NCBI RefSeq assembly: GCF_019969725.1 | Contig: NZ_JAHXYW010000031.1 | Location: forward strand, 1 to 12,652 | Direction: 5' to 3' | DNA length: 12,652 bases | From: Neobacillus bataviensis | GTDB taxonomy: Bacteria; Bacillota; Bacilli; Bacillales_B; DSM-18226 | Part shown: piece after piece, positions 8,025 to 12,652 of the stretch | How positions within the stretch are numbered: the stretch's first letter is position 1 | How the letters are laid out: each line of letters opens with the position of its first letter | Program-made: the position numbers and the translations under genes | The notes under the pieces: generated by a model | What the model was told of the DNA's origin: nothing | Seen by the model: only the letters and a program-made list of their open reading frames with translations | Database searches by the model: none

Positions 8025-8053
8025 TTTAGAGGAATTATTGACTTGATTCTCAA
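8025..8053 (-). promoter_or_regulatory. Possible promoter of the recombinase gene
   Basis: On the minus strand, TTGAGA (8053-8048) and TCTAAA (8030-8025) are separated by 17 bp, with five and four of six matches to consensus. Transcription would begin just before the GGGAGAG ribosome site. Confidence 0.4.
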
Positions 8054-8076
8054 AATTGAAACAGGAGAGTCTATTC

Positions 8077-8105
8077 AACTATCGAAGCAGGTTAGTGCAT
8101 AAAGA
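8077..8105 (+). repeat. Structured repeat, right half only
   Basis: The stretch actatcgaagcaggttagt followed by gcataaag matches the right arm consensus (actaacggagcaggttagt, then tgaataag) with few changes. It lies just upstream of the recombinase promoter and before the pentapeptide gene, where an integron would carry its attI site. Confidence 0.55.
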
Positions 8106-8173
8106 GTTTAGGTGGATTATGATAAGAAGAAAAACGCAATTTGTATCGAAAATATAGAAAAGTAGGATAAAAA

Positions 8174-8668
8174 ATGAAGAAAATTAAAAAGTGTATACAG
8201 TCTATCTTAATAAGAAGTACAACATATGGACCAAAGTGGGTTCTATCAGAAATGTCAGAGTCTGAACTTTTAAAGGAACTACAAAATGGTAAGCGTTATT
8301 TTTATAGAGTAAAAGTGGAAAGTGGCTCACTTATGAATATGGATTTGGGCAATATTGTCTTTGATGAATGTGTTTTAGCTATTGATTTTACAGGGACAAA
8401 TTTAACTTATTCAAGGTTTACTAATTCAAATCTAAGAACTTGTATATTTAACAACACTAATTTGAATAATTCCATTATGGTTGGTAATTCACTTTCTGGA
8501 ACAGAATTTAAAGGAGCTAATATACAGGGTATTACATTTAAAGAAAATTATTATCTTGGAATGGAGTTAACAATCTCACACCTAGAAGATATGATCGTTT
8601 GTAAAAAGAAAATAAATGAGCTGTTATTGGCAGATCCTTTTCTTGTTGAACTAACGGTAGCAGTTTAG
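8174..8668 (+). CDS. Pentapeptide-repeat protein
   Basis: A 164-residue protein with no signal peptide. From about residue 67 to 122 a hydrophobic central residue (Val/Phe/Leu/Met/Ile) recurs every five positions for about twelve repeats (for example DFTGT, NLTYS, RFTNS, NLRTC, IFNNT, NLNNS), the pattern of the right-handed quadrilateral beta-helix. The N-terminal 50 residues are basic and helical; the last 40 are non-repeating. Known relatives include Qnr and McbG, which shield DNA gyrase, but most family members have no known role and nothing here points to gyrase. A weak ribosome site (TAGGA) precedes the ATG. The next gene follows without a repeat, so the two may be one unit. Confidence 0.8.
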   Translation: MKKIKKCIQSILIRSTTYGPKWVLSEMSESELLKELQNGKRYFYRVKVESGSLMNMDLGNIVFDECVLAIDFTGTNLTYSRFTNSNLRTCIFNNTNLNNSIMVGNSLSGTEFKGANIQGITFKENYYLGMELTISHLEDMIVCKKKINELLLADPFLVELTVAV

Positions 8669-8737
8669 TGAAAGAAGGAATTATCCAATCTTAATGCGAA
8701 TTGTTATTTTAAAACATTAAAAAAGTGGGGAAACGGT

Positions 8738-9127
8738 ATGATTCATACATATGGATTAGAATTGAAACCTCCAGTCGAGGAGTATATGGTTAAAAAAGTG
8801 GAGACTAAACTTGGTATTACTTTTCCCATTGATTATATCGAATTTATTTCATACTCTAATGGTGCTGAAGGAAGTATAGGAGAGAATTATTTAATCTTAT
8901 GGTCGATTGAGGACATTATTGAGTTAAATGAAGCTTACGGTGTTAGTGACTTTGCTAAAGGATTAGTTTTATTTGGTTCGGATGGAGGCGACACAGCATT
9001 TGCATTCGATACAAGAACGGATGAAACACAAATTGTATCTGTTCCATTTATAGGGATGGACTTAGAGGAAGTAACAACCTGTTCAAATACATTTAATGGT
9101 TTCTTGCAATATCTTTTAAATACTTAG
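8738..9127 (+). CDS. SMI1/KNR4 (SUKH-1) family protein, probable immunity protein
   Basis: A 129-residue soluble protein with SUKH superfamily features: FPIDYIEFISYSNGAEG at about 29-45, the LWSIEDIIELNEAY segment (54-67), and FGSDGGDTAFAFDTR (79-93). SUKH proteins commonly act as immunity partners of polymorphic or contact-dependent toxins, and orphan copies are common in Bacillus. No toxin gene lies next to it in this window. GTGGGG precedes the ATG by about seven bases. The structured repeat directly downstream offers a weak terminator-like hairpin with a long T run. Confidence 0.85.
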   Translation: MIHTYGLELKPPVEEYMVKKVETKLGITFPIDYIEFISYSNGAEGSIGENYLILWSIEDIIELNEAYGVSDFAKGLVLFGSDGGDTAFAFDTRTDETQIVSVPFIGMDLEEVTTCSNTFNGFLQYLLNT

Positions 9128-9139
9128 TAATATAAAATC

Positions 9140-9239
9140 CTTATTACGCTAACGGGTGCAAGAGTTGAAGATACAGGCGGGCATTCTTGGCTGCTTTTTT
9201 TCTTGTTCTGCTAACGGATGCAGGTTAGTACAAGAAGGA
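9140..9239 (+). repeat. Structured repeat, copy 3 (complete)
   Basis: The left arm ctaacgggtgcaagagttga and right arm ctaacggatgcaggttagta flank a weakly paired centre followed by CTTTTTTTCTTG. The outer helix CTAAC (9149-9153) pairs with GTTAG (9224-9228), and a middle helix CAAGA (9159-9163) with TCTTG (9201-9205). The right arm is also a small palindrome by itself (CTAAC...GTTAG). It separates the SUKH gene from the next unit. Confidence 0.8.
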
Positions 9240-9339
9240 TTGTGCATTAAATACTGCTATCCAAATTTTTCTTGTAATTGTACAATAAAGAAGAGCAGCT
9301 AAAATAGTGATTACATTTAAAGCAAAGAAAAGGTTACAT

Positions 9340-9518
9340 ATGAAAGACTATTTTATTAGGTTGATTTTCGGACTGTTAACTTTCGGTTGGTCTTAGGTAT
9401 AGCCTATATTTTTTATATCGACTGGCTGCAAAAAGGATCTGAAAGCAACATTTTAATAATTCCAATAGTATTTGTAGTAAGTTGGTGTGGCTGGTATCTT
9501 TCAAAGCTACTAAAATAG
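9340..9518 (+). pseudogene. Frameshifted small membrane protein gene
   Basis: An ATG at 9340 opens a hydrophobic peptide (MKDYFIRLIFGLLTFGWS) that stops at once at TAG. The next frame continues smoothly from there as LGIAYIFYIDWLQKG and then a second hydrophobic stretch ILIIPIVFVVSWCGWYL, ending at the TAG of 9516-9518. Adding one base near 9386-9391 would restore one protein of about 59 residues with two transmembrane helices. Either a real one-base deletion or a sequencing error explains this. The ribosome site is weak (AAAAGG). Family unknown. With the repeat at 9140-9239 it fills most of the long gap between the SUKH gene and the gene at 9588. Confidence 0.55.
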
Positions 9519-9587
9519 AAAAGTAATGATGAAATCCGTATTCATAAGAATTAAAATTGTGTAAGTATAAAAGAGGCGGTTGCGTAA

Positions 9588-10094
9588 ATGGAAAAATTCT
9601 TAAACAGACTTTTGATTGGTGTTTCGATTGTTGCGGTGTTGGGGTTCATTGTCGTTGGTGTGCTAATATATCAAGCTATGACAAGCGACGGAAACGAAAA
9701 AGCGGAAGCCAAAACTTTGCATGACACGGAAATAGATAACGAAGCCGAACTTGAAGCGAAAATCACCGAAGGCATTTACGTTCCTACCGAAGCCGAATTC
9801 CAATGGATTGTCCACCGTATGACGCACCAAAAAGTTGCCGCAGATATCAAGGACGGGTCGACCGAAATGACGCCAGAAAGAATTGGCGAATTACTTAAAA
9901 CATTAGACGAAACGGATTATATTCACGAAGACGTTTATTTAAGAATCTTGGACGAATGGAACAAAGGGAATTTCGAAAACGCGGTCGAAGCACACAACGA
10001 AATTCTTTCCCTTCAAAACGGGACAATCGGAGTTGCAACACGCTTGTTTACACCCGAAGAAGAACAAGAATTCATTGAACAAAACTTTCGATAA
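9588..10094 (+). CDS. Membrane-anchored DUF6241-like protein
   Basis: A 168-residue protein with one N-terminal transmembrane helix (about 8-30), so most of it is likely outside the membrane. After an acidic linker (31-60) comes a helical domain with IVHRMTHQKVAAD (about 74-86), then DEWNKGNFENAVEAHNEI and LQNGTIGVATRLFTPEEEQEFIEQNF at the end. The MTHQKV-A and GTxGxAxxxxTPEEE features recall Bacillus proteins annotated as DUF6241; the assignment is from memory and the function is unknown. AGAGGCGG precedes the ATG. Codon choice (many GAC, GAA, GCC, CGG-rich triplets such as acg/gcg) is clearly less AT-biased than in the neighbours, which suggests separate acquisition. Confidence 0.7.
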   Translation: MEKFLNRLLIGVSIVAVLGFIVVGVLIYQAMTSDGNEKAEAKTLHDTEIDNEAELEAKITEGIYVPTEAEFQWIVHRMTHQKVAADIKDGSTEMTPERIGELLKTLDETDYIHEDVYLRILDEWNKGNFENAVEAHNEILSLQNGTIGVATRLFTPEEEQEFIEQNFR

Positions 10095-10122
10095 GAAGCA
10101 GGCGAAAGCCCGTTTCTTTTTT
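10095..10122 (+). terminator. Rho-independent terminator after the DUF6241-like gene
   Basis: A nine-position stem (10095-10103 with 10108-10116, one A-C mismatch and one G-T pair) is closed by a GAAA tetraloop and followed by TTTTTT. It begins one base after the stop codon and is not part of the structured repeat family. Confidence 0.75.
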
Positions 10123-10218
10123 GTTAATTCTTTAGGTTGAGAATAAAGATTTTTCTATTAAAACCAACTTTTATTTTATCAATCCTGTTTATAGGGTTAC
10201 TGGAGCATTTGATATCTT

Positions 10219-10248
10219 CAACTAACGGAGCAGGATAGTTGAATAATA
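10219..10248 (+). repeat. Structured repeat, right half only
   Basis: The stretch actaacggagcaggatagtt followed by gaataata matches the right arm of the complete copies. No left arm or central hairpin is visible upstream, where the sequence is AT-rich without other recognisable structure. Confidence 0.65.
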
Positions 10249-10331
10249 AATGTTTTGGTAATTAAACATTGAATTAGCATTATTTCAAGGTTAATGTAGA
10301 AGTGGCAAAAAAAAACGAGGAGAACAATTAA

Positions 10332-10763
10332 ATGAAATATATTCTAAAAATCTTACTAGCTATTATACTATCTGCTCCTTTTGCATTAATAATTCAATTA
10401 CCATTTATGCATATCTTTACTCCTGAATTTTTTGCAGAAGATAATTTGGCAAATCGAGGTTTTTATATGGTAGTTTCTTACTTTTACATGATTATTTACT
10501 TTATTTTAGGCATGCCAACTACATTTGTCGCAGATTTTATTGCTACGAGGAAAGTGTTTAGTAATATAGATAAAGCTAAATACTTCATCCAAATTGGTAC
10601 TTATACATTAGCAGGATTGTTGATGACTAGATTTCATTTAGACATGAATGCTCTAATCTCTATATTTATTCCAGTTTATACTTATTTAGTTATTTTGAGC
10701 ATTCTAAGAATGCTATTTAAGAAAAAAAATGATTTTTCTATCAATTCTTCAAAAATGAGCTGA
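10332..10763 (+). CDS. Multi-pass membrane protein of unknown function
   Basis: A 143-residue protein with about four hydrophobic helices (near 5-25, 44-66, 84-100 and 104-129) and a basic C-terminal tail (FKKKN). Residues 60-72 (GMPTTFVADFIAT) form a loop after the second helix. I do not recognise the family. GAGGAG (10317-10322) lies nine bases before the ATG. The gene is bracketed by a right half-repeat upstream and a repeat with terminator hairpin downstream, so it sits as a single-gene unit in the array. Confidence 0.75.
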   Translation: MKYILKILLAIILSAPFALIIQLPFMHIFTPEFFAEDNLANRGFYMVVSYFYMIIYFILGMPTTFVADFIATRKVFSNIDKAKYFIQIGTYTLAGLLMTRFHLDMNALISIFIPVYTYLVILSILRMLFKKKNDFSINSSKMS

Positions 10764-10810
10764 ATGGATTTAGCATGGCATTTTAGTTTAATTTATTGCT
10801 ACTGCTTATT

Positions 10811-10877
10811 AAGTTCAAGATGGATCGCTGCGGCGGTCTTTTTGCTGTTGTACTAACGGGCAGTTTAGTTGAAGAAT
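10811..10877 (+). repeat. Structured repeat, copy 4 (left arm degenerate)
   Basis: The inner hairpin pairs GATCGC (10823-10828) with GCGGTC (10833-10838), one G-T pair, across a TGCG loop, followed by TTTTTGCTG. The right arm tactaacgggcagtttagtt (10851-10870) continues with gaagaa. The left arm is reduced to something like ttcaagat. The hairpin can serve as terminator for the gene at 10332. Confidence 0.7.
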
Positions 10878-10901
10878 ATTCCCGGAGAAAAAGCACCCTT
10901 A

Positions 10902-11297
10902 TTACAAAGGATGCGTGCATTTAGTTGATTCGTTTGGCTTTAGCCTTCTTCTTTTGAAATCAATAGCCTGCCACTCTATGGTTTTTTCATTACTAAAAGT
11001 GATCGTCATTAAATCATTGGGAGGACCATGAGCACCTTCAAATGTTGTTACCTGCACGGTGACATTAAATAAGTAACTGCCTATTGGCAGCTGCTTAATT
11101 TGTGTTATTTTACCACACATATTTTGTTTAATTTCGCCATATTGCCTCTTCAATTCCTGTTGAATTGAGGGATAAAGCATAATGAAAATCAAGTCATCAC
11201 GCAACTGTACATCATTTTTAGTTACGGTTTCAGCTTTAACGGGCGAATAAGAGAAAAGGGTTAAGCAGGCAATCAATATTAAAAGACCTTTTTTCAT
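10902..11297 (-). CDS. Secreted DUF3888-family protein
   Basis: A 131-residue protein starting MKKGLLILIACLTLFS, with a signal peptide that would be cut after about residue 22 (VKA). The mature part shows DUF3888 features: LRDDLIFIMLYPSIQQELKRQYG, then FNVTVQVTTFEGAHGPPNDLMTITF and a final IDFKRR. The family is common in Bacillus and without known function. The ATG at 11297 is chosen over a longer reading to 11390 because GGAGGG lies five bases before it and the signal peptide starts there. It is the only gene in the array, apart from the recombinase, that reads leftward. Confidence 0.82.
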   Translation of the reverse strand: MKKGLLILIACLTLFSYSPVKAETVTKNDVQLRDDLIFIMLYPSIQQELKRQYGEIKQNMCGKITQIKQLPIGSYLFNVTVQVTTFEGAHGPPNDLMTITFSNEKTIEWQAIDFKRRRLKPNESTKCTHPL

Positions 11298-11353
11298 AAA
11301 AACCCTCCATTCCAGTTTCTCCTTATAATGAACATTTAAAGAAATTCTTATTA

Positions 11354-11382
11354 AGATAACGGGCAGTTTAAGTTGAATAGGG
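11354..11382 (+). repeat. Structured repeat, right half only
   Basis: The stretch agataacgggcagtttaagt followed by tgaatag matches the right arm (ctaacgggcagtttagttgaa) with one inserted base. It lies between the DUF3888 gene and the GNAT gene, upstream of both. Confidence 0.6.
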
Positions 11383-11519
11383 GCTATCATCTAAACCCTT
11401 TTTATAATAAAGGAAAATATGTTCAGCGAAGAATTTTTACAACAACATTTATTCTGAATGATACAATAATTTACAAGCCAGCTCTTTATGGGAGGATTAG
11501 AATAATAGGGGGTATAGAT

Positions 11520-11966
11520 TTGGTCATAAATTATATTAAGTTCAATGAAATGCCTGACATTGAGGTATTAGATGGAATTATAAAGCTACATACGAGTATT
11601 TTCGGTGAGTCAGATGACTTGGCAGGCAGAATGAAGGAAAAGCCTAAATTGCGAATTGACGTAGCAATAGTTGGAAAAATGGTAGTTGGATATAAGATAG
11701 GATACGCTCTTAATCGTGAGCAGTTTTATAGTTGGTTGGGAGGTGTGAATGCTGATTACAGGAACCAAGGCATTGCCTCTAAGTTAATGGAGCAACAGCA
11801 TCTATACATAAAAGAAAGTGGGTACAAAGCAGTTCAAACACATACCAAAAACAAGTGGCGTAGTATGCTGATTTTAAATATTAAATATGGATTCGACATA
11901 ATTGGAACTTACACTGATAACGAAGGAGAGCCCAAAATCATTCTTGAAAAAAAGATAGTTGGCTAA
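11520..11966 (+). CDS. GNAT-family N-acetyltransferase
   Basis: A protein of about 148 residues that would transfer an acetyl group from acetyl-CoA to an unknown acceptor. The acetyl-CoA pyrophosphate loop of motif A is RNQGIA (about 81-86), preceded by the beta-4 strand WLGGVNADY and followed by the helix SKLMEQQHLYIKESGY. The later part (THTKNKWRSMLILNIKYGFDIIGTY) fits motif B. The start is taken as TTG at 11520, seven bases after AGGGGG. The open frame reaches back to 11373, but that stretch has no ribosome site and overlaps the repeat arm. The terminator-like hairpin of the next repeat lies 70 bases downstream. Confidence 0.82.
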   Translation: MVINYIKFNEMPDIEVLDGIIKLHTSIFGESDDLAGRMKEKPKLRIDVAIVGKMVVGYKIGYALNREQFYSWLGGVNADYRNQGIASKLMEQQHLYIKESGYKAVQTHTKNKWRSMLILNIKYGFDIIGTYTDNEGEPKIILEKKIVG

Positions 11967-12011
11967 AATTGAGTTAATAAAACCTTTTTTTGTAATTTAC
12001 TAAGTTATTTC

Positions 12012-12093
12012 ATTAAAGTGTGCAAGAGTTAAAGATCAAGCTGTCATTTTGGCAGCTTTTTTACTGCACTAACGGGGCAGTTTAGCTTAATAA
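12012..12093 (+). repeat. Structured repeat, copy 5 (complete)
   Basis: The left arm gtgcaagagttaaagatc and right arm cactaacggggcagtttagc frame a strong hairpin, AAGCTGTC (12038-12045) with GGCAGCTT (12051-12058), loop ATTTT, and then a T run. A middle helix GTGCA (12020-12024) pairs with TGCAC (12065-12069), and TAAA (12014-12017) with TTTA (12081-12084) at the outside. The left arm lacks a few bases (ctaacgg) present in other copies. Confidence 0.8.
12038..12062 (+). terminator. Terminator-like hairpin inside repeat copy 5
   Basis: An 8-bp stem with a five-base loop is followed by six T. It would end transcripts of the GNAT gene; it is also the variable central hairpin of the repeat. Confidence 0.7.
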
Positions 12094-12165
12094 GCAGGTA
12101 TGCTAAACTCTAAGTAGAATGATATGAATAAAGTTTATGATGGTTAATTTGAAGGAGGAAATAAA

Positions 12166-12429
12166 ATGGGGGAAGAACAAAACAATCCTTATGAAGAATA
12201 CAATCTAACAGGTGATTGGAAACTTGTAATGCAATTTAATTTTGCTGTTTTTCAATATAACAATGAATTTGTAATCATTGATAATAAAGATGAATATATT
12301 GCTCGATTTTGTATTTCCAATAGCGGTGTAATTGATTTTAAAAAAACGAATTACGACTTAAATCCTAAGATTGATTTTAATAATAAAACAATCAAGATTC
12401 CCATTTTTACAGAGTATGGGGAATGGTAA
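12166..12429 (+). CDS. Small protein of unknown function
   Basis: An 87-residue protein without signal or membrane segment, rich in Asn, Phe and Ile, with alternating hydrophobic residues suggesting beta-strands (WKLVMQFNFAVFQY, EFVIIDN, YIARFCIS, KTIKIPIF). I do not recognise the family. AAGGAGG lies seven bases before the ATG, so translation is well supported. It is enclosed by complete repeats on both sides, which makes it the clearest single-gene cassette-like unit of the window. Confidence 0.7.
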   Translation: MGEEQNNPYEEYNLTGDWKLVMQFNFAVFQYNNEFVIIDNKDEYIARFCISNSGVIDFKKTNYDLNPKIDFNNKTIKIPIFTEYGEW

Positions 12430-12474
12430 ATACATATTTACTAAACGACAAAAATCAAGATTGTGAAGGAATAT

Positions 12475-12569
12475 ACTTAAACTAACGGGTGCAAGAGTTA
12501 AAGATTGGGATGGCTGCGGCGATCCCATTTTTCTTGCACAAACGGATGCAGTTTAGTAGAAGAAGGGAT
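12475..12569 (+). repeat. Structured repeat, copy 6 (complete, best folded)
   Basis: Three nested helices can be drawn. The outer pairs TAAACT (12478-12483) with AGTTTA (12550-12555). The middle pairs GTGCAAGA (12489-12496) with TCTTGCAC (12532-12539). The inner pairs TGGGAT (12506-12511) with ATCCCA (12522-12527), extended by GC/GC across one G-G mismatch to a TGCG loop. The inner stem sequence is unlike that of the other copies although the arms are nearly identical. Confidence 0.82.
12506..12534 (+). terminator. Terminator-like hairpin inside repeat copy 6
   Basis: The inner hairpin of the repeat is followed by ATTTTTCTT and lies downstream of the gene at 12166, whose transcript it could end. 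Confidence 0.6.
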
Positions 12570-12573
12570 ATTA

Positions 12574-12624
12574 ATGACTTTAGACGAATATTGTTTTTTA
12601 GATATATATTTAAGGGGTGTATGA
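12574..12624 (+). CDS. Possible short leader ORF or remnant (16 codons)
   Basis: An ATG six bases after AGAAGGG opens a 16-residue peptide (MTLDEYCFLDIYLRGV) whose TGA overlaps the next ATG as ATGA. It may be a leader peptide coupled to the next gene, the broken start of that gene, or chance. Confidence 0.25.
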   Translation: MTLDEYCFLDIYLRGV

Positions 12625-12652
12625 GCGTGGACGATATAATTTATGCAATAAA
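12621..12652 (+). CDS. Start of a further gene, cut by the window edge
   Basis: An ATG preceded by AAGGGGTGT opens a frame MSVDDIIYAI that runs off the window. Too little is visible to name it. It would be the next unit of the array after repeat copy 6. Confidence 0.45.
   Translation, partial: MSVDDIIYAI

Noticed and set aside
9281..9300. Possible extra left-arm fragment (ataaagaagagcagct)
   Set aside because: It shares only a short stretch with the copy at 7112-7125 and lacks the core ctaacggg; likely chance.
11298..11390. N-terminal extension of the DUF3888 protein
   Set aside because: The extension places sequence before a clear signal peptide and reads through a repeat arm; the internal ATG at 11297 has a good ribosome site.
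11373..11519. N-terminal extension of the GNAT protein
   Set aside because: No ribosome site at 11373 and the frame begins in a repeat arm; TTG at 11520 has AGGGGG at proper spacing and gives the usual GNAT length.
7087..12569. A classical integron
   Set aside because: The recombinase looks Xer-like without an evident IntI insertion, repeat arms do not match attC R-box consensus, and one copy lies far outside the array. Kept only as an analogy.
141..12569. CRISPR array
   Set aside because: Repeats are long, palindromic, diverged, unevenly spaced by whole genes, and no cas gene is present.

Overview
This is a low-GC stretch of a Gram-positive chromosome, most likely from the Bacillaceae. Evidence for this is the strong AGGAGG-type ribosome sites, TTG starts, a lipobox-bearing solute-binding protein, sigma-A style promoter boxes, and small families typical of Bacillus (DUF3888, SUKH/SMI1, pentapeptide). 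No rRNA, tRNA or CRISPR array was seen.

Left part (1-6928). The window opens in the last codons of an IS3-type transposase, followed by one copy of a structured repeat. Next is a compact five-gene operon, nikABCDE-like: a lipoprotein substrate receptor, two permeases and two ATPases. The lengths and order match the nickel/peptide-type ABC importers. Its promoter is clear (TTGACA, 17 bp, TATCAT), and a perfect 7-1-7 Fur-type box lies over the expected transcription start, so the importer is probably repressed by a metal-loaded Fur-family regulator. The operon ends at a strong rho-independent terminator. A DinF-like MATE efflux pump follows.

Right part (6929-12652). A tyrosine recombinase gene with all catalytic residues reads leftward. 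To its right is a run of small, mostly rightward accessory genes: a pentapeptide-repeat protein, a SUKH/SMI1-KNR4 protein, a frameshifted small membrane protein, a membrane-anchored DUF6241-like protein, an unknown multi-pass membrane protein, a secreted DUF3888 protein (reversed), a GNAT acetyltransferase, an unknown 87-residue protein, and the start of another gene. Most are separated by copies or half-copies of one repeat of about 65-100 bp. Each full copy has conserved outer arms (core ctaacgg[gt]gca ... ctaacgg.gcagtttagttgaa) around a central hairpin whose sequence changes between copies while its base pairing is kept. Several copies also keep a second helix with a compensatory change. 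The recombinase gene is bracketed by a left half-copy with hairpin on one side and a right half-copy on the other.

Taken together, the right part looks like a gene-cassette or MITE-like array with its own candidate recombinase. It resembles an integron in layout, but the recombinase shows no sign of being an IntI and the repeats do not fit the attC consensus. Whether the recombinase acts on these repeats cannot be decided from sequence alone. The copy upstream of nikA shows that the repeat is also dispersed outside the array.
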